Shown: in pieces, positions 22,192 through 32,561 of the stretch | How the letters are laid out: every line of letters starts with the position of its first letter | Numbering within the stretch: the first letter of the stretch is position 1 | NCBI GenBank assembly: GCA_021234155.1 | Contig: JAJEKV010000143.1 | Span: 949,358 to 1,013,357 of the forward strand | Source: Isoetes taiwanensis | Lineage: Eukaryota; Streptophyta; Lycopodiopsida; Isoetales; Isoetaceae | Reading direction: 5' to 3' | Length of the DNA: 64,000 nucleotides | Made by a program: the position numbers and the translations under genes | The notes under the pieces: model-generated | What the model was told of the DNA's origin: nothing | The model's input: only the letters and a program-made list of their open reading frames with translations | Databases searched by the model: none

Positions 22192-22470
22192 GTCTCACAC
22201 GTTGCGCCAGCTCGATAATGAAAAGTTCATTTTCTGTCCTGGCGCGACGTGTGAGACATGGTGGGACCCACTGCTAAATTTTATACTTTCTAAGCATGTT
22301 TATGGGGATATGATATGCCAATTCTACTAATTCTTAACTCAAAATTAGAATTATCAAGTTATTTTTTCTGTAATTCATGACTTTTTAGTGTTTCAAGCTG
22401 AATGTCTCACACGTTGCGCCCAGCCCGAAAATGAGATTCTCATTATCTGTCCTGGCGCGACGTGTGAGAC
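22192..22470. promoter_or_regulatory. two 66-67 bp palindromes upstream of gene B
   Basis: Copies at 22192-22257 and 22404-22470, same family as those upstream of gene A. Outer arms GTCTCACACGTTGCGCC / GGCGCGACGTGTGAGAC pair over about 17 bp with one mismatch. The inner part (GAAAATGAGATTCTCATTATC in one copy) is palindromic as well. Pair spacing (147 bp between copies) is close to the 135 bp of the gene A pair. Confidence 0.82.
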
Positions 22471-22479
22471 CATCCTACC

Positions 22480-24230
22480 TTTTGAAGGTTGGTTCACTAA
22501 TTTTTAGTCTCTTTATGTTTTCATGTACTTAACTTGTTACTAAGCTTAGCATAAACTACAAAAATGAGAAAGAAATTTTTTTTCCCATTTTTCGAGGTTT
22601 AAGGATGCTATCAAGTTAGTACTACTGGGAGCATGGTCAGTGCTTTGCTCTTGGTCTCCAAGAACATTGCTCGATACCACCGTGGCGTCCCCTACTGTTA
22701 TCACGGTGCACTCCACAGGTATACAAACAGTTCATCCCCATACCAGCTCCATGCCGAATCTGAGGGCCCTCCACATAACTTATTTGGCCGGGTTCCAACG
22801 GGAAGAGTGGAGGGGTCATTTTACCCCGTCTCCCTCAGGGCCTACCTAGATGCGGAAGCGTAAACATACATGTCAGTATACAAGAGCAACATATATCCAC
22901 CTCGAGGGGTGGTACATCACATCTGCATAGACAATGATCAGCACAATGCATATGGGAAATCCTACCCAGGCTTTCGGACTTCGAAGGGACGGCCGACGGA
23001 CTTGGGTCTCGAGTTCCTTGCAGACAGAATCATGACAATGGATTGGGCTGGCATAAGAACATGGCATTGGGTTGTCCACTCCATCCGCCCCTCCTGTGCA
23101 CACTTTGCAGAGTAGGTTGAAAAGCGTCGGGACCTGACTGTAGCCTGCCGGATGCATAGCCAAAAGGGCTATTCACGGGTTGCATCTCCCCGGTTCGATG
23201 GGGCAGGTAGGGATCACTCCCTCCGAGATCTACATCGCGACTCAAGGTGACTAGAGGGCCACTGCCCTTATTTGACTGAACCCACTGGAAAGTGTAGACC
23301 ACTTCACGGGTGTCGAGCCCATGCCTTACCCACACTCAGTGGCAAGCCATTAGACCTAGTCACAATGATCCCCGGTAGGCCTTACACACCAGAGGGATGG
23401 TTCAAGAGTCAACACGAACCTCCTTCTTAGCCGGGCCAGGCCCCTTCACCCACAACCCGTGTGGTTTCTTGTACCTGCGCGATCTCAAAGGTGTGCTAGA
23501 GGCTAATCTAGGAGCATCTACTACCAAGCTTTAGGTCTCTACCCCCCTTCCCAATACAAGGAGTTCATAGAGATACATCATCCATATATATCACAGAAGA
23601 ACTAAAGAACTATATCTAATCTGTATCATAGAGTTAGGTTCTTTAGTGAGAATCTGGTATCTAAGGAGTTAGGTGATAGAGTTAGGTTCTATAGCTAAAA
23701 GAGGGTTTAGGCTATTAAATTGACTAAATACCTGATCCTTGAGTTGCTCCTCCTGACCTGAGTTCGACCATCCTGCTGAACTGCTCGAATCAAGGGAAGC
23801 TAATGGTGCAATTCGCTCAGACAGAGTCTGGGAAGCGGTTTTGGCTCTTGAAGCAGCCAAAACAGGGCTCTAAAACCCTAGGAACGAAAATGGCCAATTT
23901 AGGGTTTCTCCTACCTAAATAGACAAGGGGGTTAGGTTAGGGTTTCCAATTATCCCTTTAGGCATGTGGGATAATTGGGAATGGGCCCACTTGCCTTTAA
24001 TGGCTAGGTGGCAAAATGTGCCCACATGGAAAGGTGTGCACCTTAATAAATGTGCACATTGGTAAATGTGCACATTAATGACAAATGCCCACCTTTGCAA
24101 GTTGCCCCCTAGGGGCTACTAGCCTGGCTACACGTCGGCGTACACGTCAGTCGGGGTGGCGTGTACGCGTGACGAGGCAGTACAGTATACGTCCTGGGAC
24201 CGTATACTGTGCTGGAACGTCATATTGTTA
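22480..24230. other. repeat-like non-coding stretch with a terminal hairpin
   Basis: Moderately GC-rich DNA at 22630-23550 with no sustained, recognisable frame; it has the look of an LTR or leader sequence of an unidentified retroelement. AT-rich, telomere-like GGTTAGGTTAGGGTTT occurs once near 23930. At 24139-24167 and 24178-24214 two inverted repeats follow each other; the second is CAGTACAGTATACG, a 9 bp loop, and its inverse with one mismatch. A minus-strand frame at 23669-23860 lacks an ATG and is unsupported. Confidence 0.45.
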
Positions 24231-26169
24231 ATCTTGCATTTTCATTTAAAACGACATATCCGATCATCTGCATTCCCATTAGTATCTAAGTAGAATGCCA
24301 ATTCTTATTGCATCGGCATGAACAGCATTACACCACTATAATATTTTAGAATTTACCTTGAAGTAATCGTTATGATAAATTGCATAGACTGCTTTCAATT
24401 CAAAATGTTTACAGGTTGGAAGCCATCTACACTGCAATAACTCATTTTGAAAACCTAATCAGAGCATTTCATTTGGGCAAAATGATGAATTAAGAATGTG
24501 AGCATGCTTTTATTTCTTCAAAATGGAGCTAGAACCCCAATGAATCAACATCCTGTAAAGAATTTGCGAGCAAAAACATTTGAAGGATTTAATAGATGGA
24601 TTTATATGAGAATGTGGTTTCTGCCAGGAAATGCCAAGAACTGTAGATGTATAGACGAGTTCGGGAAGAGAAACGTTCGTGGCGGCCTTGGCTGTCGCGA
24701 TAAGTTTCTTGTGAAGGTAAAGTTTGTTCAATATTATGACCAAACAAGGCCTCGGAAAAGAAGAGGTCAAGTCAAGAGATTTAAAGGAGAAAAAATGCTT
24801 GAGAGTTATCGAAAAGAACCAGACATACTGGTTGCAACAAAATAATAAAGGAAAACATCTACAACAATGGCGAGCCATAAAACCTATGGTAAAGATTGTT
24901 ATGAAGAAGATAACAAGGGCTGAAAAGAAGAGAACCATGGGGAAAATAGACCATGGAAGTTTTTGGAATTATTATTGCAAGCAAAAGCATGGAGGACACT
25001 ATGAACCATGGAAGAAGGGAAGTAAAAAAGAAATCTAAAGCCATCATTAGTTTTATCCTCTAAATCAGAAGAAAAGGAGTTTATTTGGTCTGAGAGTTGT
25101 TGGATGCTCGTATCCTTCCTTTTTTGTTTCATTCCTCTATTTTCTTCTTTTTATTTTGTTGTGCGCAACAAGTTAAAGGAAAATATGTCTGAAAAGTAGA
25201 AGAGGAAAGAGATTGTAGACGATTGTCAAGTATTTAAATAAATCTGAACAATAAAGCAACATCTCAATGTAGGATTCCAACTGCATCATTCGGGTTAGAG
25301 ATAAGGATCACTAATTTCTTCTATTTTTCATTTCGCTTGTTTGTAGTAAGCTAAAAGTAGAATTTGCTTGGAAAGCATGATTGAACCTAGATCTAAGGGC
25401 AAGATGGTTAACCAACAATTATCAAGTGTTCAAATAAATTTAAACAACGTTCCAAGACAACAATCTAAGAGTCTCTATCAGATTTGTCGAACCGCATTAT
25501 TTGGTTGTGCGTATGGGTTTAGTTGTTTAGCAATAAAAAGCAAACCGCAATGGTGTTACGATACTCCAACCGTGCTAACAAAGCCCAGTTGCTTTAGATT
25601 GTTTACATTCAACTTGTTTATTATGGTTTTAAACCACGGAATCTAAAGTGGATATTCTTTCTTTCTACCCAAAATTTAAAGGCATCATAAATTTCTGGGT
25701 AGGAGAGTTGTGGGATGCTCGGATCCTTCCTTTTTTTTTGTTTTTTGTTTCCTTTCTCCCTTTTCTTGTATGCATTCAATTCAATTGATTTGATTTTGTT
25801 GGGTGTAATAAGTTAAAAGAAGAATGTGCCTGGAAAGCAAGAGAGAAAAGGGATCTTGGACCAACTAGTTTAATGCATGTTGGACGACATGCATTTGGAG
25901 AATAATTCCAACCGCGTTCATTTGGAGATAAGGATTTTCCAACTCCGCCATTTGGAGAATAAGTTAAGAGTAGAATTTGCGTGGGAAGGAGGAGAAAGAT
26001 GAATCTAAGTGCGATGGTTAATCAACAACTATCAAGTGTTGAAAGAACTTCTCAGTGGTTGCTAACTCGTTGAAGTTGTGGAGGAGAGAGAGAGGAACTT
26101 AGAAGATTAACAAATATTCAAATAAATGTAAACAATAAAGCAATATCAACGTAGGATTCTAACCGCGTC
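24231..26169. repeat. AT-rich stretch with diverged tandem units
   Basis: From about 25050 to 26169 related segments recur in the same order: GGATGCTCG(T/G)ATCCTTCC, a T-rich run, AAGTTAAA-(A/G)GA-GAA, AAATAAA(T/C)-TGAACAATAAAGCAA, and AACGTAGGATTC-AACCG-(A/G)TCAT-TGGG. Three to four partial copies are present with heavy divergence. The open frames at 24498-25038 give no recognisable domain and overlap one another on both strands. Confidence 0.5.
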
Positions 26170-26225
26170 ATTTGGGTTTCCAATCACGCGTTTTCCGGCA
26201 ATCTTTCCCCCTTTCCCCTCAACGA
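26170..26225 (+). mobile_element. possible Helitron 5'-region remnant
   Basis: CACGCGTTTTCCGGCAATCTTT here closely matches AACGCGTTTTCCGGCTATCTTT near 41046, just inside the 5' end of the third Helitron segment, and TATGTTTTCCGGCAATGTAA near 35508 in the second. The Helitron terminal TCTACTTACTTAAAAAG itself is absent, so only an internal piece of a related 5' region is kept. Confidence 0.4.
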
Positions 26226-27831
26226 TAAAATCTGAAATTTTGGAAGGCTCGCACTTGACCTCGCGGGCGGTGGATCTGGCACGTTACGGCTAATTTGAAA
26301 GCAAAGATCATGGCTGAGGATCTCCTCTGCCTTTCATGATTCGATCTATTAAGTTTCAAATGGAGGTTGTTGAGACAAACGGCTGAAGCAGTCGTGCTAG
26401 CAGAGTGGAGATTTGAGGTAAGGTGCTTTAGGCAGAATGCCGGATTTGGGTCTAAAAAGAAAAGCTTCAAACCCTCCCCTTCCGGTTACAACTAATGGGC
26501 GAGAACAGAGTCCCCTTGGTTCTGACTAATGGCCGAGAACAGAGAAGTTTTTTGGCGGGGGCACCGTTGTTATGGCTAATGGGCGAGGTTATTCGTTATA
26601 GCGGTATTCTCCTTCCCCGCCATCATCGTTTTTGCTAAATCGCGAGGGCAGAGATTTCAAAGCGTTGATCCATCGCATTCATGGGGCATTTTTTTTTCCA
26701 AAAAATCGCTTGATCCTAGAATCTTTTGATCATTTCTTACTTCATAGAACCTTTTGATGGCTCCTCCTTCTCCTCGCTCTTCCAGTCTAGGGTCGATTCC
26801 AGCCCGATTCCAAAGGTAATGCCTCGGCGTTTAATTGCATCCATTCTATCTTCTTTGCGGTTTGCAAACCTTGGGCTCTATGTTTCAAAGTTTTTGAATT
26901 TTCTTATCCTCTCATTGAGAGTTTTCTTTGCTCAATTTACTATAGTATCCAAAAGGAAACTCTCGGTCAAGGAAACCGTGTTCAAAGGAGCTTCTTTGCA
27001 AGTATTATAGCCACTGTTTTTTCAACCAATCTTTCTTGAATTTTTGAGACTTGCATGTGTTATTGTTGTTATGTATAGGCGTTTGCTTTTTAGCTTGAAG
27101 TAAAACATGGAATTTGCTTCATGCGAGTTTGCATTCAAATAACATTGGTTGTTGATGCGGTGGTAAGCATTAATCGGCGTTAAAAGAGTTCGCGGCGACT
27201 CTGAGAGTTTATTGGAGTTTTATAGGGAGCCACGATTGTAGTTTCTTATGCAAGCAAGAGCCAGAATTTTAAACAGAAGTCGCCAAGCAGAGCAGATCAT
27301 CCTGAGCCGGGATGATTCTCCTCCTCCTCCTTCCATGATCTCTTGCTAAGGCTTCAAAACGGGAGAAGCAAAATGAACCCCAAAAGGCTCAGAGAGTACC
27401 AGCTTCATCTAGCATTAGGTAGCAGATTTTCCAATGGCTTCCGGTTCTTTCATTTCTTCATTTGACTTTAAGTTTTAGGTCTTCAGAAGCATCGCCGTTA
27501 TACCATTTTCCTCTGTATAGCTCTAATCTTAAAGGCCTCGGGCAGCACCATCTTCATCCAGCATCGGGTAGCTTCTGGACTTCATTTTATTCATGTTTAG
27601 AGGGAAGCTTTCTTGAGATATATGCATTTTTCAGAAGCTTGAGCCTTTATTTATTCCAGAAGAAACATACCCGCTGGTTTTGGCAGTTCCCCTGCACTTC
27701 AAGCTGTGGATTTCAGAAATATGTTAGAATGTCAAGTTAAATTGGCCATAACTTCAAGTTCCGTAGATTTGTGGCTTGATTCTTTTAGATTTCGACTTTG
27801 ATAGGAGTCGTATATGACCTCTGTGGACTTG
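26226..27831. other. non-coding or weakly exon-like stretch
   Basis: Near 26490-26600 a short unit (CTAATGG(G)CGAGAACAGAG and variants) occurs about three times. A possible first exon, ATG at 26757 (MAPPSPRSSSLGSIPARFQ), ends at a GTAATG donor at 26816. I find no downstream exons I can join to it. The rest is AT-rich with no recognised product. Confidence 0.35.
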
Positions 27832-27927
27832 GAGCTTTTCATGTTTTGGAGCAGGTCCTTTTTGCTACTAACTCATAGAGCTTTTCATGTTTTGGAGCAG
27901 GTCGTTTTTGCTACTAACTCATACAGG
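27832..27927. repeat. 48 bp unit in tandem, two copies
   Basis: GAGCTTTTCATGTTTTGGAG followed by CAGGTC(C/G)TTTTTGCTACT and AACTCATA is repeated back to back with one substitution, ending a few bases before the 5' LTR of the chromovirus. Confidence 0.85.
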
Positions 27928-27933
27928 TTAGTT

Positions 27934-28159
27934 AATGCTATATGCTAAGGACGTGGAGTCCAAAGATGGCTTTTAGTCCAAAGAGGGCCTTTAGTCCAAA
28001 AGGGGGCCTATGGTCCAAAGAGGGCTTTGGTCCAAAGATGGACCAAAGGGGTGCATGCTATATAGTAGCTTCGGGGAGAGCCTCACGGGGCAAAGCTGTG
28101 TCATAGGCGAGGGGCTCGTGGTTGGGTGGTGAGATAGCGTGCCACGTCAAGAGTCTGTT
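27934..28159 (+). repeat. 5' LTR of chromovirus
   Basis: Contains five short GTCCAAAG-type repeats (about 27960-28050) and ends GAGTCTGTT shortly before the primer-binding site. It matches the 3' LTR closely, with small indels around 28055-28110. Confidence 0.82.
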
Positions 28160-28175
28160 TTAGTGGTATCAGAGC

Positions 28176-29115
28176 AACAAGTTTCGATGGCCGGTTCCCC
28201 TGCCAATGTTAACTTGGAAGATGAAGAGCTCAAGGAAAAACTTTTTGAGTTAGAGCATGATAATTAAAACTCATGAGAAAAAACTTGCATTTTGAGGGCC
28301 CCGAATTGCGAGCTGCAAGACTTGGATTCTCTGGCCTTGGTGGGAGCGGTTGCGGCAAGAAGTCTGCGAGGCGTCCACGTAGTGGCATCAAAACTAGTGC
28401 CAATGTCAAAATTGAATTCAAAAAGTATTCACGCTACTAGTGATGCGGATGAACTATTCAGCGTGGCTCGAATTTGAATTCATATTTTGCTAAGACTAAG
28501 GATGACGAAGACACTTTCGGTTGTATTTTGCTTTGGCGTCATCCGGATGGGGTTACAAAGGACCGGTGGTTGGATATCCAGTAGAACCAGCCAGTCGATG
28601 ACCCTATTGTTACCTTTGCGGAATTTGAAAAGCAAATCAAAAATCGTTTTTTGGGTCATAATTGGGAGTGCGATCTTATCGCGGAATGGAATAAGTTGAC
28701 CCAACAAAACATGGAAACTGTTTCGATCCTTCACCGCGACGAAGTTTTAAAGAAAGGACTTCACCAGTAGTAAAATGATAATCGGAAGTCCAAAAACTCA
28801 TGGGTGGGTGCATCGTTAGGTACGGCAAAGCTCGACCGCAAGTTGCCAATCTTTCTTTTGGTGAGCTCAGAAGATGGCGTGAGAAAGTAGAGGAGGAAGG
28901 TTTGGCCCTTACTGAAGCCATTAATGCTCAACGTGGCCTCAAAGTTTCTATGAAAGAGGCGAGTGGTTTTCGTGATAAATCAATGGGATCTGCTCCAGGG
29001 TCTGGGCCATTCAAACGGCCGCATTACGGATGTTGCGATAATGAACCCGCTTGGGGCCAAAGAGCCAAAGGAATCGTTATCAAACGCAAGAAGCGGCTTA
29101 TCTTGAGAAAATAAG
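28176..29115 (+). pseudogene. chromovirus Gag remnant
   Basis: Starts near 28187 with a likely ATG (MAGSPANVNLEDEELKEKL in the first frame). Later frames include FAEFEKQIKNRFLGH near 28615-28655, a Gag-like segment. Several frame changes are needed. A Lys-rich C-terminal region follows (29160-29280). No clear CCHC knuckle: a CFVCYSTDHKFYECP-like segment near 29118-29162 may be its remnant. Confidence 0.6.
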
Positions 29116-29289
29116 TGTTTTGTTTGTTATTCAACTGATCATAAGTTTTATGAATGCCCTACTTATTTGGAAAAGAAGAAAGGGAAACGAAAGGAAGCTA
29201 CACCTACTCTTAAGTCTGGGACTAAGAAAGAGGATAAAAGTAAGAAAGTAGCTTCTGTTCGCGGAGATGGAAAAGGGAAGAAGGTGGCT

Positions 29290-29720
29290 ACGGTCCGGGA
29301 AAAATCGGATATGGATTCTGTTGAGAATAGTAGTCTCTTACGATTTTGGGCTACTATTCAAGATCAAAAAGTACATGTCCTATTCGATTCGGGCAGTGAG
29401 TTTGATTTTATTTCTGCTCGCTTGGACTTCTATTCCTTTATCAAGTGATGTAGAATTATCTTTAGCTTTCTTGAATGTTGCCCCTCCGCCTTCTTCATTT
29501 ATGGTCAAGGATGTTGAATTTCAATTGCAGGGATATATCTGTAAACGTTCTTTCATGGTTTCTGACCTTGGAGGTATGGATATTATTCTCGGCATGCCAT
29601 GGCATAAGGCTATCAATCCTCTTATAGATTGGAAAGCGGATATTGTTATGTTATCCTTGGAAGGGGGTAAAAAGACCTTCAAGTTTGTGAAGGATGATAT
29701 TGTGTCCCCTATTCCCACAG
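29290..29720 (+). pseudogene. chromovirus aspartic protease
   Basis: HVLFDSGSEFDFIS at about 29374-29415 has the DSG catalytic triplet in its usual setting. A frame change follows, then VEFQLQGYICKRSFMV and GGMDIILGMPWH, the conserved C-terminal half of the retropepsin (ILGM motif). The protease would cut the polyprotein. The frameshift between the halves shows it is broken. Confidence 0.78.
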
Positions 29721-30019
29721 TTTCTGTTGTACAGTTTAAACGTTTGGCAATGAAAACTCATTTTGTGTATTTGGTGGTTTTATGTTCTAAGTTAGAAGTA
29801 TCCCCATTAAATGAGCGTCAAAACAGGTCTTTTTGCATTATTTTGATGATGTCTTTTCAAATGAAATTCCACAAACTTTGCCACCCCAACGTTTGGAGGA
29901 TCACGAGGATTGATCTTCTTCACGGGAAAGAACTTCCTAATCAAGCTCCTTATCTGAGAATGCATGGCCAACAAGTTGAGATTAGGCGCCAGCTTTGATG
30001 AGTTACTTCCATCACTGGA

Positions 30020-30700
30020 TTGATCCGCCATAGTTCTTCACCTTTTGGTGCTCTGTCTTGTTGGTTAAGAAAAAAAGTTAATTCTGTCATGTGTATAGAT
30101 TATCGGGCTTTGAATAAGATAACCATAAAGAATCGGTTTCCTATACCAAGGGCGGATGATTTGTTTGATCAACTCCAAGGTGCCACGTTTTTAGCCGTCT
30201 TGATCTTAAGTCGGGGTATTGGCAACTTAAGGTTGCGCTTCGAAGATGTTCACAAGAGGCTGCGTTTAGGACAACCTTTGGACATTATGAGTTTTTAGTC
30301 ATGCCATTTGGACTTACAAATGCGCCGACTTCTTTTATTGAGGCTAATGGGGCTAATATTTGAAGATGTGCATGGTGTTTATGTTGTCGTGTTCTTTGAT
30401 GACATATTAGTTTTTAGTAAGTCCGAGGAAGATCATTACTTGCATTTTAGGGAGGTTTTCCGTCGGTTAAGGGAGGAGTCTATTACTCTTAATCCTAAGA
30501 AAAGTATATTTTTCCAATCGAAATTGAATATTTGGGTCATATTGTTTTTTGTTGAGGGTCTTAGAGTTGATCCCAAGAGGTACAAGCAATTGTGGATTGG
30601 CCTGTACCTACTTCCGATTCTTTGCATTACGTTCTTTTCTCGGGCTTATGCGGTTATTATAGGAAGTTTGTATGCATTTTTGCTCGTTTAGCTTCGATTT
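30020..30700 (+). pseudogene. chromovirus reverse transcriptase
   Basis: MCIDYRALNKITIKNRFPIP, then [12 protein letters not shown], then after a frame change [14 protein letters not shown] with the catalytic aspartates near 30395. Downstream FRRLREESITLNPKKS matches the usual palm-to-thumb segment. Parts between are lost or shifted. Similar in layout to the RT at 5600-6343 but from a distinct element. Confidence 0.88.
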
Positions 30701-31200
30701 ATATTTGTTGCTACTTAAAAGATGTTCCTTTCAATGGAATCATAATCATCGGTTTGCTTTCCAAGTTTTAAAGGATGCCATGGTTAATCCTCCCCGTTAC
30801 TGCGTTTGCCAAAGTTTGGTCTACCTTTCTTGTTATGTGTTGATGCAAGTGGTATGGCTTTGGTAGCCGGTTTTGATGCCGATGGTCATCCTATTGCTTA
30901 TGAAAGTCGGAAGTTTTCTCGATACATAAAAGTAGATATAGTGTTTATGATAAGGAATTTCGGTCATCATTCATGCTTTGAAAGTGTGGCGACACTATCT
31001 TATAGGGTCAACAATTCATATTTTGACCGACCACCAAAGCATTAGGCACATTGTTTCACGAAAACATTATCGGAAAGGCGGTTGAAATGGGTTGCTTTTA
31101 TGCGGCAAATATGATTTCTCGATGGATTATCGTCCGGTAAAGAGAATGTTGTAGCTGATGCTTTAAGTAGACATTATGCGGTTTGTTCTCTTTCTATAGC
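30701..31200 (+). pseudogene. chromovirus RNase H region
   Basis: Segments LCVDASGMALVAG, then DADGHPIAYESRKFS, mark the start of the RNase H domain (first catalytic D in VDAS). The end reads, in another frame, [15 protein letters not shown] near 31138-31180, the usual RNase H/integrase border. Frame changes lie between. Confidence 0.75.
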
Positions 31201-31735
31201 ACAATCCAACCATTTGGAGGAAATGAAGCCATTGTATGCCATCGACCACGATTATAAGGATATTTGGTTGTTAGCTCAAAATGGCAATGCATATGGATAT
31301 AAGATCGTTAATGGGTTCTTGTATAAAGGTCCAAAGCTATGCATTGTTCGAATTTTCGATCACTTATTCTTAAAGAAGTCCATGATGCACCCTACGGGCG
31401 GGTCATCGGGCGGGGCAACTTTTGGCAAAGCTTGAACCATACTTTATTTGGCCTGGATTGCGGAGAGATGTTTTGGTTCATATTCGGCATTGTGTTACTT
31501 GTCAACGGATAAAGAAAGCGAACAAGAAACCTCATGGTGTTCCTTTATCCTTGCCTATTCCGGAGGCAAAGTGGGAACAGATTCACTATGGATTTTATTG
31601 TTGGTCTTCCTCCCAGTTCTCGCAAGAACACTGTCCTTTGGACAATTGTTGATTGTTTAACTAAGCACGCTCATTTTATTCCTTGTTCGGATAAGTTGAC
31701 GGCTTATAGTGCGGCTATTTGCAACTAAATCATCT
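31201..31735 (+). pseudogene. chromovirus integrase, core deleted
   Basis: The zinc-finger cysteines are in HIRHCVTCQRIKKANKKPHG (about 31460-31520). The start of the catalytic core follows in another frame (MDFIVGLPPSSRKN, VDCLTKHAHFIPC). Near 31728 the sequence jumps from the first part of the core straight to the C-terminal region, so the second D and the E are gone. This deletion alone abolishes integration. Confidence 0.8.
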
Positions 31736-32229
31736 AAGTTGCGGCAACCAATGGTTTTTAAGGAAGGAGATTGGGTATGGATGAGGATCCATAAAGGCCA
31801 CTTTAAGAAAGATGCGCGCAAGAAGGATCTTAAGTTGGCACCCCGTTTCCATGGACCATTTCAAGTTATTAAAGTGGTCAATGAGAATGCATATCAATTA
31901 AGATTGCCTCAAGGTTGGAAAATGCATGATGTAGTGAATGTTTCATTCCTAAAGGCTTATCATGGTAAGGAGTTACCTCAACTTGGGAGGTTAACCCGAG
32001 CAGAATTGATTGATGATTCAAGTTCTAGAGCGAAACAATTTTGGCGAATAAATCCACTAGTGGTTCAAGACAATATTTGGTTAAGTTAGCTCACAAACCT
32101 TTGGAGGGCGCTTCATGGGTGCGTGGCAATGTTTTAGAAGCTTATCCGGATATTCTTAGAGAATATAAAGATCGGAAAGCAAAGGAAGCCGAGGGACAAG
32201 AGGAAGTCCAAGCACAGGGCTTCTACTAG
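31736..32229 (+). pseudogene. integrase C-terminal GPF module and chromodomain
   Basis: One long frame reads VFKEGDWVWMRIHKGHF, then APRFHGPFQVIKVVNENAYQ (GPY/F module) and VVNVSFLKAYHG. After a frame change, STSGSRQYLVKLAHKPLEGA and SWVRGNVLEAYPDILREYKD form a chromodomain-like segment; the usual YLVKW has L for W. In chromoviruses this domain is thought to steer integration to marked chromatin. The frame ends at a TAG near 32227. Confidence 0.75.
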
Positions 32230-32332
32230 CCGCCTAAGCGAGGGCCAAGGAAGGATTATGCTCGGATGGCTAAAGGTATTTAGACACCCTTTTGCAGGAG
32301 AGGGGCTAGCTTTGCAATGTCAAGAGGGGGGG

Positions 32333-32555
32333 AATGCTATATGCTAAGGACGTGGAGTCCAAAGATGGCTTTTAGTCCAAATAGGGCCTTTAGTCCAAAA
32401 GGGGGCCTATGGTCCAAAGAGGGCTTTGGTCCAAAGATGGACCAAAGGGGCGTGCATGCTATATAGTAGCTCGGGGGAGAGCTCTGGGGCAACTGTGTCA
32501 TAGCTGAGGGCTCGTGGTTGGGTGGTGAGATAGCGTGCCACGTCAAGAGTCTGTT
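32333..32555 (+). repeat. 3' LTR of chromovirus
   Basis: Preceded by the polypurine run ending at 32332 and ending AGAGTCTGTT. It keeps the GTCCAAAG repeats of the 5' LTR. Differences cluster at 32450-32510. Confidence 0.82.
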
Positions 32556-32561
32556 TTAGTT

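Larger units (their letters stand above)
27934..32555 (+). mobile_element. chromovirus (Ty3/gypsy with chromodomain), degraded, 4.6 kb
   Basis: Two LTRs of about 225 bp (27934-28159 and 32333-32555) flank gag, protease, RT, RNase H, integrase and a chromodomain on the plus strand. A primer-binding site TGGTATCAGAGC (initiator tRNA-Met type) lies at 28164-28175, and a polypurine tract AAGAGGGGGG precedes the 3' LTR. TTAGTT occurs on both outer sides (27928-27933, 32556-32561) and may be the target duplication. The LTRs do not show clear TG...CA ends at these borders, so they may be off by a few bases. Many frameshifts and an integrase-core deletion make it inactive. Confidence 0.9.

Noticed and set aside
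20378-22470. Reading the four palindromes as LTRs of one retrotransposon around gene B
   Set aside because: Sequence between and around the palindromes is not shared between the two sides except TATA and leader words, and there is no primer-binding site or polypurine tract.
23669-23860. A third gene of the A/B series on the minus strand
   Set aside because: No ATG, no TATAAATAG, no palindromes and no shared leader words upstream.
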